Below, one piece after another: positions 8,805 through 18,500 of a stretch of 51,000 bases of DNA. Each line of letters begins with the position of its first letter. Positions within the stretch are counted from its first letter, which is position 1. The translations under genes and the position numbers were made by a program. The notes beneath the pieces were generated by a model. That model saw nothing but the letters and a program-made list of their open reading frames with translations, was not told where the DNA came from and ran no database searches. The DNA lies in IMG/VR virus record IMGVR_UViG_3300046476_000409, positions 1 to 51,000 of that record. One strand, written 5' to 3'. The DNA comes from a virus.

Positions 8805-10870
8805 TGGCCGCGCAGTCCACAAAGGCGATTGAGGCGACTGAGCTCGTTGACGGTACTTTCGCATTCGAGGCGGGGATGAATTCGGGGATCTCCCCGCTCC
8901 TCCTCGCCAAGGATCAACTCTCCTTTGCCAGCAATGTAACCGTGCGCGGCACCTTTGGCGGACCGCGCCCGCCCTACCGCAAGCTGGCCCTGGACTTTAC
9001 CCTTTCGCCACAAATCCCGGGCACGCCGACCACTCCGCAGGTAGGCTTTGAAAAGGCCCTCTTTCAGGGCGCCTGCTACTACAAGCCGGATACCGGGCCG
9101 GAGTCCCTCATGGTTGCCATAGCCGGCCGCCTGTTCCAAGTCACGCCGGCCGCGACCAGTGCGACCGTGATCGAGCGCACGATCCCAAACGACTTAAATC
9201 CTCCGGCCAAGGTTCAGGCTTGGCTCTGGCAGGCAGAGAAATGGGTGATCTGGAATGACGGGCAGAGCATTCCGGTCTTTTTCGACAATCTCACCACTCG
9301 CCGATCGAACTACGGATCGCCGCAAAGTTTCAACACCGTCACAGCTACAACGGTCTTTATCATTCCCGCCACCGGCGCGACCGTGACGATCACTGTTGCC
9401 AGTGACGCCAATATGGTTGTTGGCGACGTGATCACCGTCCAGGGCGCCGGCAAGTTCCAGATCCAGACGCTCTCCGGCGGCGGGGTGCTGGTCTGTGTCA
9501 ATCAAACGGGCACGCCGGTTGGGACGACAGTACCACTTAACAAGGCCGTTACGTGGAGTCACACCGGGACCGAGCTCCCGCCGGGACGCATGGGGGTTTA
9601 CGGCATGGGCCGCGTTTGGGAGTCCCTCGTTGACGGCAAACAGTTCCTCGCGAGCGACCTCGTAGGGGGAAGCTCCGGGACTGTGGTAAACAATTTCCGG
9701 GATGCGGTCTTGAACATCACCGAAAACCTGTACCTCCTGGGCGGCGGCAATTTCACCGTGCCTGGATCCGCCGGCGACATTCGGGCGATGATCTTCGCAG
9801 CTACGCTGGACGCGAGCCTTGGGCAAGGTCCGCTCCAAGTGTTCACCCCCTCAACGGTCTTTAGCTGCAATGCACCGGTTGACCGGCTGACGTGGCAGAG
9901 CCTCACCAATCCAATTCTAACCGAGTCGCTTATTGCCAACGGCGCCCTTGGTCAAAACTCTACCGTCGCGGCGAATGGGGATACCCTTTTCCGGGCCGTG
10001 GACGGGATCCGATCCCTTGTCCTGGGGCGCCGCGATTTCAATTCCTGGGGCAACGTGCCGATCTCCCTCGAAATGGATCGGGTGCTGGTCAAAGACGATG
10101 CGACCTTGCTCGCCTACGGTTCGGCCGTGGTGTTCAACAATCGGCTTTTGATCACCGCCTCGCCCGTGGGCTCCGAGCAAGGGGTTTACCACCAGGCCCT
10201 GATCGCGCTCAACTTTGACCCAATTTCGAGCCTTCGCGGCAAAGCGGCCTCCGTTTATGACGGGCTCTGGACGGGTATTAACGTACTGCAGGTACTCAAG
10301 GGCCAGTTCGCCGGCGTCGAACGCTGCTTTGCTTTCACCCTGGACACCATTGACGGCAAGATCGAGGTGTACGAGCTCCTGCCTACCGGCTCGCTCGAGC
10401 TCCGCACTTTCCCCTTTGAGGATAACGACTCTGTACCGATCATTTGGAGCTTGGAGGGGCCAGTCCTCCTCCGGGAGCAAAAGCACAAAACCACCTTCGA
10501 CCTGATCCGGCTCATTGACGGGGAAATACAAATCAGCGACTTGCGCGGCCGCGCTCAATTCCAGGTGTTTTACCGGCCGGACGAGTACCCGTGCTGGATC
10601 CCCTGGGTGCAATTCGAGGTTTGCGCCAGGCAGCCAGATGCGGCGGACGCGACCACCGTTAATTTTCAGCCGGGCTTTTCCCCTCGCTCCGGATTTGGCC
10701 AACCGTCCGGAATGGTTTTTGACAGCTACACCAATCGCCCATTTCGGGAAGCTTACTACTTCCAGCTAAAGCTGATCGTGGAAGGCTTTTGCTTGGTCCG
10801 GGCAATCAAGGTCAAAGCCGTAATAATCCCGCAGCCGGAGTTTGCGAAGCCCCCGGGCAAAATTTGCTGA
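8804..10870 (+). CDS. Tail protein, nozzle-like candidate
   Basis: 688 residues, beta-rich with few Cys. The N-terminus FEAGMNSGISPLLLAKDQLSFASN followed by VRGTFGGPRPPYRKL resembles structural proteins coded beside the head-tail adaptor in short-tailed phages. Many repeated short strands suggest a beta-propeller-like body (for example AWLWQAEKWVIWNDG, VDGIRSLVLGRR, VLLREQKHKTTFDL). This layout recalls tail tubular protein B/nozzle proteins, but I see no decisive motif. Its start overlaps the fibre gene stop and the next gene follows after two bases. Confidence 0.6.
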   Translation: MAAQSTKAIEATELVDGTFAFEAGMNSGISPLLLAKDQLSFASNVTVRGTFGGPRPPYRKLALDFTLSPQIPGTPTTPQVGFEKALFQGACYYKPDTGPESLMVAIAGRLFQVTPAATSATVIERTIPNDLNPPAKVQAWLWQAEKWVIWNDGQSIPVFFDNLTTRRSNYGSPQSFNTVTATTVFIIPATGATVTITVASDANMVVGDVITVQGAGKFQIQTLSGGGVLVCVNQTGTPVGTTVPLNKAVTWSHTGTELPPGRMGVYGMGRVWESLVDGKQFLASDLVGGSSGTVVNNFRDAVLNITENLYLLGGGNFTVPGSAGDIRAMIFAATLDASLGQGPLQVFTPSTVFSCNAPVDRLTWQSLTNPILTESLIANGALGQNSTVAANGDTLFRAVDGIRSLVLGRRDFNSWGNVPISLEMDRVLVKDDATLLAYGSAVVFNNRLLITASPVGSEQGVYHQALIALNFDPISSLRGKAASVYDGLWTGINVLQVLKGQFAGVERCFAFTLDTIDGKIEVYELLPTGSLELRTFPFEDNDSVPIIWSLEGPVLLREQKHKTTFDLIRLIDGEIQISDLRGRAQFQVFYRPDEYPCWIPWVQFEVCARQPDAADATTVNFQPGFSPRSGFGQPSGMVFDSYTNRPFREAYYFQLKLIVEGFCLVRAIKVKAVIIPQPEFAKPPGKIC

Positions 10871-10872
10871 CC

Positions 10873-12708
10873 ATGGACACTTGCTCAACATGCAAGCCGA
10901 TCGATTGCATCCCCATAGACGATCTCGGTCTGTACTCGCTCCAAAGCGGCTGGCGCTTTCGAAGCCCGCAATTCTTTTTCGTCTTTGACTGCCCGCCGGG
11001 CTACTTCTGCCAGGGAGGAGGGCCATTCAGGATCGGGCCAGTGACCGGCGGCCACGACATAACGATCCCGCCTGGGGATATTCACGACAACCACACCGGA
11101 TCGGACTTCACCGAAACGCTGGATTGCTGCAATACGGCGGTTGACATTTTCGTCCCCAAGGGCTCTACGCAGGCGCAAGCGGCGGACATTATCTCTACGG
11201 CCTTCTTCCATTGCGCCGAGCTCCGCGCTCAGTGCGAGCTACTCCACCCAACGGACGGCCGGGAGCCCCCAGTGAAGAAGCCCACCATTACCACTCCGCC
11301 CTTGCAGGCAACCAAGATTTGCAAAGGCGTCGCTTATTTCACCCTGATCAATACCAACCTGCCGGTTTCAGATATTACCCTTGTGGCCGGGATACTACCG
11401 CCGGGTCTGTTCTTCCAGGAGAGCATGAATCAGCGGCCGATTATCAGCGGCACGCCTACCACGCCCGGAGACTACCCTTTCACCGTGCGGATCACGCCAG
11501 CGAATGGGACTACCCCGGCCGTAGTTTCTTACACGCTCTCAGTCCTGGGCATCACCAGCGGCGACCCAACCGACGCCACGCAGGGCACGCCCTACAGCTT
11601 TTCATTCACCGCGGCGGGCGGCACTCCGCCATATCGTTTCATCCTCGAGGACGGGCCGCTCCCTGCCGGGATCGACTTGGCGACCAATGGCACCCTCGCC
11701 GGCACGGCCACGGAGGAGGGGGAATTCAACATCACCGTAAGCGTGACCGACCAAGACGGGCTTGGAAAAAAGTGCCAAGAGTTTTTCCTCCTTACCGTCC
11801 AGCCGCCCGCAACTACCGGTTGGAAAATTTGCCATTGGGACACGGTTCTCCCACTTCTCACGATCCCGGCCGGTTGGCCGGCGTCCGTCAAACCGGCCTG
11901 GGATGGAGTATTCAACCTGGGCCGAAACAACCCTTTCAACTCAACTCCGCCCACAAATAACCAGTGGTATTTTATTTCGCAGTCGATCGGCGGAAAAGCC
12001 TCAGCGCCGGACGAGTGCGCGGCTTGGCCCTTCACGGATGCAGATTGGAATACGGCATTTTTCGCGGAGCTTACATGGGATCAGTTTTCTAACGTCTGGG
12101 CGATCCGCCTCTCCGGGTGCGACTTCAACGCGCCGGGATCTCATATCCGTTACGTCCAGGACACCAGCCCGGGCGACCCCAACGACGCGAGCGGGAGCTA
12201 TACCCTCACCGCCGGCAGCGGGCCAACCAACATTCAGATCGCGGCCGCCTCGGCGCAGTGCTGTGCCGACTGGAACGCAGTAGTTTGGGGAGCTCCTACG
12301 ATCCATGAAGTGGGCGACGGAGTAGCCTCCGCCTCCGGGACTGGCGGCCAGGTAACGGCAAGCGCCTTAGCGCCGTCGCCGCTTTTCGGGGACGAAGCGA
12401 GCGCCACGATCGTTGGGACAGTGGACTATAAAGGGCCGGGGTGTAATTGCAGCGTGCATACCGTGATCACGCAGACCGGCGATCCCTCGTTCACCAAATG
12501 CACTTTTCAGATCCTGATTGACGCGAGCCCGATCGTTCAGGTGTTCCAGAACTCGCTTGGCGCCGTTGATACTGCCTTCTCTCTACCCGACACTCTCGGA
12601 GCGACCAAGACGCTACAGATCAGCCTGGACGCTCGAGCAATTCCGTTTTTCAGCTTCCCGCCTGACCCGCAGGAGATCGATGTTTCCGCAACGATCACAA
12701 ATGTATGA
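10873..12708 (+). CDS. Virion surface protein with putative Ig (He_PIG-like) domains
   Basis: 611 residues from ATG 10873, beginning MDTCSTCKPIDCIPIDDLG. Two tandem putative-Ig modules of the He_PIG type are visible at about residues 135-325: the first ends RPIISGTPTTPGDYPFTV and the second has GGTPPYRFILEDGPLPAG then GTLAGTATEEGEFNITV. The C-terminal 250 residues are beta-rich with several Cys (CDFNAPG, CCADWN, CNCS). Ig-like domains on phage virions usually mediate weak binding to surface glycans. Placed between two tail genes, so a virion or tail appendage is likely. Confidence 0.7.
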   Translation: MDTCSTCKPIDCIPIDDLGLYSLQSGWRFRSPQFFFVFDCPPGYFCQGGGPFRIGPVTGGHDITIPPGDIHDNHTGSDFTETLDCCNTAVDIFVPKGSTQAQAADIISTAFFHCAELRAQCELLHPTDGREPPVKKPTITTPPLQATKICKGVAYFTLINTNLPVSDITLVAGILPPGLFFQESMNQRPIISGTPTTPGDYPFTVRITPANGTTPAVVSYTLSVLGITSGDPTDATQGTPYSFSFTAAGGTPPYRFILEDGPLPAGIDLATNGTLAGTATEEGEFNITVSVTDQDGLGKKCQEFFLLTVQPPATTGWKICHWDTVLPLLTIPAGWPASVKPAWDGVFNLGRNNPFNSTPPTNNQWYFISQSIGGKASAPDECAAWPFTDADWNTAFFAELTWDQFSNVWAIRLSGCDFNAPGSHIRYVQDTSPGDPNDASGSYTLTAGSGPTNIQIAAASAQCCADWNAVVWGAPTIHEVGDGVASASGTGGQVTASALAPSPLFGDEASATIVGTVDYKGPGCNCSVHTVITQTGDPSFTKCTFQILIDASPIVQVFQNSLGAVDTAFSLPDTLGATKTLQISLDARAIPFFSFPPDPQEIDVSATITNV

Positions 12709-12746
12709 GGCTTGACCAGGCGCGACAAAAGGACTAAGGAGCGACC

Positions 12747-13772
12747 ATGTTGACCTTTGCTGACTGCAAAACCGCTCCGATCGCGAACGTGGCGGGGGTT
12801 GACCCAAGCTCGCTGCAATTTGCCGATTACGTCAACGAGGCGATCCGCCGACTCCTCAAGCGCGGGGACTTCAACAATACCGTTGTGCCCATTCACGTTT
12901 GCATCAAAAGCGGGTGCGTTGTTTGGCCTCGCTACGTTGACCAGGTGCGCAAGATCAACCTCTGCAACCGGCCGCTCCCCCTCAACAATCTCTGGTACGA
13001 CTGGCTGAACATGGAGGATCGCAGCCTCAGTCACTGGAACGGGCTCCTTGTGGGCGGCTCCAATTGCCGCATGGACGCTTACGGCCGCTCCCCGGTCTTT
13101 AATGACGTGGCCGGCGAGGGCCGCCTGATCCGGGCCTACGCGGAGGCCTTCGCGGACGTTGGGCGCAACATCACCATTTTTGGCGAGGACAACAACGGGC
13201 AGCCGCTCATGACCAAGAATCCGGATGGAACCTGGGCGGAGGGCATCACGCTCACCTTTACCAATCCCTGGGCGAGCACTTCAATTTACGTGCGGCGGAT
13301 CGATCGGGTGATCAAGGACGTGACGCAAAAGCGAGTCCGGCTCTACGCGTACAATCCGGTTAATGACCTCCTCGAGGACATAGCCTATTACGACCCGACC
13401 GAGACAAACCCGGAGTATGCCCGCTACCGGATCCACGCGCCAAGCTGGCCACAGACCACCACGCCCGGGAGCATTAACGGAGGCCCGTCGAATTGCTGCC
13501 CAACCTTTGGCGTTACGGCTCTGGTAAAGCTCAAATTTATCCCCGTAGTGGCGGACACAGATTTAGTGATCGTGGACCAGGACGCCATTAAGGACATGAT
13601 CCAGGCGATCCGGTTCGGCGAGAGTGGCGACTACGCCAAGGCGGCCGCCGGCGAGGCCAAGGCCATTCGCGAAGCAAACCGCGAGCTCGAAAATGCGAAC
13701 CCCGACGCAGTGATCCCCGTCGAAAATAACGTGTTTGGCAGCTTTGGGATCGGGCGCCAGAGCGTTTTCTAA
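12747..13772 (+). CDS. Head-tail adaptor / tail tubular A-like candidate
   Basis: 341 residues; an AAGGAG site eight bases upstream (12736) fixes ATG 12747. The N-terminal helix DYVNEAIRRLLKRGDFNNTVVPIHVC is followed by WPRYVDQVRKINLCNRPLPL, then strands and a C-terminal part with GESGDYAKAAAGEAKAIREAN. Many gatekeeper or tail-tubular A proteins of short-tailed phages begin with such an array of helices and sit beside the nozzle gene. The final call is by context; no diagnostic residue is visible. Confidence 0.5.
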   Translation: MLTFADCKTAPIANVAGVDPSSLQFADYVNEAIRRLLKRGDFNNTVVPIHVCIKSGCVVWPRYVDQVRKINLCNRPLPLNNLWYDWLNMEDRSLSHWNGLLVGGSNCRMDAYGRSPVFNDVAGEGRLIRAYAEAFADVGRNITIFGEDNNGQPLMTKNPDGTWAEGITLTFTNPWASTSIYVRRIDRVIKDVTQKRVRLYAYNPVNDLLEDIAYYDPTETNPEYARYRIHAPSWPQTTTPGSINGGPSNCCPTFGVTALVKLKFIPVVADTDLVIVDQDAIKDMIQAIRFGESGDYAKAAAGEAKAIREANRELENANPDAVIPVENNVFGSFGIGRQSVF

Positions 13773-13773
13773 T

Positions 13774-14679
13774 ATGCCAACGACCTACAATGTCAACCCG
13801 GCGACCCAATCAGGCAGCGGCACTTACGGCGCCGTGGCCGGGGCGACTGATATTCCAGACGTTTATGGTCAACTCAGCGACGTTTACCCGGACTTGGGTG
13901 CAACGAATCAGGCGACGAGCCAAGCACTCCTCGCGAAGTTGCAGGGGCAATTGTCCCCGGCCACAGTCAACGCCATTCAAGATGCCTCCGCCCGTTTTGG
14001 AGTCTCAAGCGGAATGCCCGGCGCCGGCCTCCAAAGAAATTTGAGCCTTCGCGACATTGGCCTCACCAGCGAGCAGCAGCAGCAGCAGGGCTTGCAGGAC
14101 TACGGCAATATCCTCAGCGCCGTGAGTAACACTCAGACCGTGAAGCCGGAGACTCAGATCGCGACCTCGCAGGCCAACGCCGCGCTCGCCGCGCAACCCA
14201 ACCCGGAGGACGCCACTAACTACGCGCTCGACCTCTACAACAAGTACCTCGACAAGATCAACCCGAGCAGCGCGACCAGCACGGCGAACGATCTTTTGAC
14301 GCAATTGGTTTCGCGCCTGCCTGGCAGCCGGGGGACAACCACGATCGGCGGACCAACCGGCGGCAATCGCGGCGGCGGCGGGGGCTCGATCCAGCCAACG
14401 GCCGCGCAACCGTCCAGCCCGTGGGCAAACATCATGAGCGGCGGCGGCGGCAACCAGACTCTAACCGCGAGCGGCGGCGGCGGAGCGGGCACCTCAGATT
14501 ACACCGATCTCTTTGGCAACCTGGGCGGTACCGGAGTTGTAGCGGGCCAGCAGCCGACTTCCCGGGGCTTTATGTACATGGGCGACCAGGCCGGACTGGA
14601 CCAGGCCACCGGCGCCGGCGGAGGCCAAATCAGCGCGGAGGAAGAACAGCAAATGTGGCAAGACCTGGGAGGCGTCTAA
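13774..14679 (+). CDS. Probable internal virion protein (301 aa)
   Basis: ATG 13774 follows the previous stop within three bases. The first 130 residues are helical with a Gln run (SEQQQQQGLQDYG). The second half is a Gly/Ser-rich low-complexity tail with GGGGG stretches and short motifs such as YMGDQAGLDQATGAG. Such proteins in podoviral ejection modules sit just before the large internal proteins. No enzyme motif is seen. The Gly tracts lie at about residues 200-270. Confidence 0.5.
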   Translation: MPTTYNVNPATQSGSGTYGAVAGATDIPDVYGQLSDVYPDLGATNQATSQALLAKLQGQLSPATVNAIQDASARFGVSSGMPGAGLQRNLSLRDIGLTSEQQQQQGLQDYGNILSAVSNTQTVKPETQIATSQANAALAAQPNPEDATNYALDLYNKYLDKINPSSATSTANDLLTQLVSRLPGSRGTTTIGGPTGGNRGGGGGSIQPTAAQPSSPWANIMSGGGGNQTLTASGGGGAGTSDYTDLFGNLGGTGVVAGQQPTSRGFMYMGDQAGLDQATGAGGGQISAEEEQQMWQDLGGV

Positions 14680-15519
14680 ATGGCTGGAATCTGGAATGAC
14701 TTTATCAACGCGGCGAGCGCGGGCGCCAGTGCAGGGGCGCAACTTGCCAACGCGATTTCACGCCGGGACGAGCTCGCACAGAACGAGCGGCTCACCATGG
14801 CGAAGCTCAACCAATCGGCCCAATCGCAGGCGGCGGAGGAGGATATTGCGCAACAGAAACTGGCGCAGAGCGCACAGCAGAGCGCGGCCCAACTGGCGGC
14901 CGATCAACAGACCGCGGCGGCCAAACTTCAAGCGGCCACGCAGCAGCAAGACGCGCTTAACCAATATCGGCAACAGCGCGAGGGCGATATTCAGCAGTAC
15001 CGTGGAACGCGGCTCGAGCAGCTACAGCAGGCCCTGGACGAGCGCCAGAAGCAGCAACAGATCAACGAGTCCAACGCGGCGGCCAATGCGGATTTGCGCC
15101 AGAAGGTGATCGACATTTCGCAGGGCAACCTGGACGAAAGAAACCGGCACAATCTTGCCTTGGAGGCGCTCAAGACCGGCAAGGGTGACTCCCTCGCCGC
15201 GCTCCTGGACCAGCCGACAACGACCACTTCCCCGACCTTTGGCGAGCGAGTCAAAGACTTTTTCAACACGGCCGGATCCATTTTCGGCGGCGGAGGCGGA
15301 GGCAGCACTCCGACCGCCACCGGCACAACGCCGGCGGAACCTGGAACCCCGGCCTCGCCATGGCCGGAGGGGACCAAGTTGCGGAGCAAGACCAACCCCG
15401 ACGAAGTTTACGAAGTGCGAAACGGAGTGCCCGTCCTGATTGAGGGCGCCAACGCCACTCCTCCTAAAGACGAAGAATCGAACGCAACTCCGCCAACGGA
15501 TAGCGGTTGGGAGGACTAA
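14680..15519 (+). CDS. Coiled-coil internal virion protein (279 aa)
   Basis: ATG 14680 directly follows the previous stop. Residues about 30-150 are an uninterrupted Ala/Gln-rich helix (SAQSQAAEEDIAQQKLAQ, then QYRQQREGDIQQYRG), expected to form a long coiled coil. A Gly/Thr/Pro-rich linker and a short C-terminal module (PDEVYEVRNGVPVLI) follow. Position immediately before the giant gene suggests an ejected core protein, like T7 gp14/gp15 in role, though sequence similarity cannot be judged here. Confidence 0.5.
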   Translation: MAGIWNDFINAASAGASAGAQLANAISRRDELAQNERLTMAKLNQSAQSQAAEEDIAQQKLAQSAQQSAAQLAADQQTAAAKLQAATQQQDALNQYRQQREGDIQQYRGTRLEQLQQALDERQKQQQINESNAAANADLRQKVIDISQGNLDERNRHNLALEALKTGKGDSLAALLDQPTTTTSPTFGERVKDFFNTAGSIFGGGGGGSTPTATGTTPAEPGTPASPWPEGTKLRSKTNPDEVYEVRNGVPVLIEGANATPPKDEESNATPPTDSGWED

Positions 15520-18500
15520 ATGCCCACCAATTGGACGGATCTCGAGCCGATAGTTGAGGACCAGCCCAAAACGGAGACAAACTGGGCGGACTTCGAACCG
15601 ATTTACCAGCCTCGCGAGGAGATCGCGGCGGCCGTGCCTGCCTGGATGAAGCCGGCACCGGCGGCGAGCGCACTCGAAGGCGTTTCCGCTACTCCCTCCG
15701 GCCTGCCTGCCCTGCCTGACTCTGATTTGAGCGCGGCGGCCCTCCAAACGATCCCGCGACCCGAGGCCACGATCGGAGCGCCTACGCCGGTTGACGTTGA
15801 GGGCATTGTGCGCGGCACCGCAGCACCTGGGGCCGGAGAGCGGCTCGATAAACGCCGGCAATTCGAAACGATCAAGGCGGATCTCGGATACAAGAACGTA
15901 CCGGACCAAGAATTTTTCACCGAAAATCCGGAGCTCAAAGCGAGATGGGGCGGACTTAGCTCAACGGATATGCCCGTGGGCCGATTGACGGCCGCAGACG
16001 TTCAAAACGTACTGCAGGACGCTCGCAACGGAGTGCCAGACTTCCTAAAGCCCCTGGCGGATAAAGTCACCAAGCAGCTTTCCGGGCTCACGGCCGGGAC
16101 ACAAAACGCAGTGGCCGACTTCGCCGATTTCATGACCAGTGCGCCTGGCATCATGACGGCATTGACCGGAGGCGTCGCCGCCGGCGCCGGCGGAGCGGGG
16201 TTGACTGGGATTGAGTCCGCCATACACCGCACGCTTGCCATGGGCTTTGGCGCAGATATGGCCCGCACCTCGCCCGAACAGCTTTCCGCGATTGTGGATG
16301 CAGCCAAGCGCGGGGACACGGCGGAGGCCACGCGGGCGACCCTGGGCGCACTAATGACCCTGGGAGTTGTGGCCGGAGGAGTAAAGGCGGCTCGAGGGGG
16401 CGCTTTCGAGCTCACGCAATATCCCGACCTACGGCCGCCAGCGGAGGATTTCCAAGGGCCGCAAAGAGGGATCCTTGGCCGCGATATGCCGCAACAGCCT
16501 TTCGGCCGTGGCGTGGTTACGTCCGCAGGAGCGGACCTGGAAGGGGAGCCGCGCACGCCGGACCAGATCGCGGCGGACGCTACAGCGGCCATGCTCGAGG
16601 CCAGAGGCCCGGAAGATGCCCTAGCGAAACAGACGGCGGCCGCCTCGCTCCTGGCGGAGCAGTCCAGGCGCGAACGAATTACCAGGGACCAGGAAGCCGC
16701 GAGGGCAGCCGCGAAGGCAGCCCGGCCGGTTGTCCCGGAGGGCGGCGAAACTCCGCCGGCGACGATTGCGGACCAGGCCCTACCAACCGATCTCAAAACC
16801 TTTGAAGATTTTGCGGCCGAACTGTCACGCCGCGGCACCGGTAATGAAACGATCAACGGGATCCGCGCCCTGTTCCCCGAACAGCGTTTGAGCCGCGAGG
16901 CGGCCCGGTCTTTGGGCAAGGCCGCATTCGGCGACGATTGGAACCCTCCGGGTGCTGGTGAGGCACCGGAAGGGCCCACCGCTCCACCGTCCGGACCGGC
17001 ACAGCCCGGCGGCGGAGCGGCACCAGCCGCGCCAGAGGAGGCCGGGACGCTCCTGGGGATGCCCCTGGAGTACTGGAAGAAGCTGAAACAGATGCCCGCC
17101 GGCCCAAGCCGCGCACGCCTGGCCAAGAGCCTTGGAGTGGAGGACACCCCGAGCGCGATCCGGGCGATGCTGGACAAGCGGATCGCGGAGATTGAGGCGA
17201 AAGCCGCCAAACCCGCAACGGAACCGGCCAAAGCTGAAACGAAACCAGGCGAACCTGCAACACCGGCCGAGCCCACCATTGAGAGCGTAAGCGGTACCAG
17301 CCCGGCGGAATTCTTCGACCTCTCCGCCGAATGGACTAAGGGCGGAATGGCCGGCACCGGCAAGGGCCCGCAGCTTAGAGCGGAGGCGGCAGCCAGAGCC
17401 AACCCGGACCTCGCCGCCTGGCAGAAGGCCTATGACGATGCGGCCGCAGAGGCGAAGCGGATCCGGGATGAGATCAAGGCCGACCCGAGCAAGCTTGCAG
17501 AGCGCCAGAAAGAAATGATGGGTGCGGCGCAAAAAGCGCAGTTTTTCAGCGAGGGGATCAAGGACATTAAGAAGGCGCAGGAAGCCAGCGCAGCCCTGGC
17601 GGCCAAGTCCGATACGGACATAAACGCCGAGCTCAAGAAAAAGCTGGCCGCGACCCTGGGCAAGAAACCAGGCCAGAAACTACCGCAGGCCGGCGAGCCG
17701 CTCTTGGACGTGCCGGCGACCCCGCTTTCCCCAATCGCGGAGCGCACGCGGATCCAGCGAGCCCTGGCTGAGCTAGAAGTCGTTGACCGGCGGGGAGAGC
17801 CGCAGCCCAAAGACAAGGAAGAAAATACCACCACCGAAATTGGAGGGCTCCGCCTCCGGCTCAAAGTTGTTGAGCGGGCCATGACCAAGGGGACCAGCGT
17901 TGAGAAGGAATGGGCGGAGGAAATGAGCGGCGTGCTGCATGACGGGCTCGACCCGCTCACGCAGACGATAATCAATATCAAGCACCTCGCGGACAAGGCC
18001 AAGACCCCGATCCCGCAGTCAAAGCTGGATGAGTGGCAATCTGAGGCGGATTTTATCATGCAGCGGTTGGAGTTTGACGGGGACAAAACGGACGCAACTC
18101 AGAAACTCCGTGACCTCAGCAGTTCAATAAGGGAGGAGGCCGGCGACTGGGAGGAGGGAGAACCGATCAGACCGCAAACGCCCGCCGTAGTGCGCGACCA
18201 GGGCCGGATCGATTGGGACAACCCGCAAGAGATTTCGGACGCGCTACAGAAATTGCACACCGAATACGACCAGAAGATCGCAGCCTGGAAGGCCGCCGGC
18301 AGCAAACTTTTCCTGGACCAGGTAGAGCCGGACGTTGAGCGGGCAATGAAGCTCATGCAGGGCCGGATCGATGAGTTGGGCGACAAGGGCAAGAGCGAGG
18401 ACGATCTCGCCAGCGAAGAAGCGGACCGCAGGGCAGCGGACGAGGAGCAGATCACGCGCTGGAAGTCCGCGCAAATAGTACTTGAGGCCAGACTCCAAGC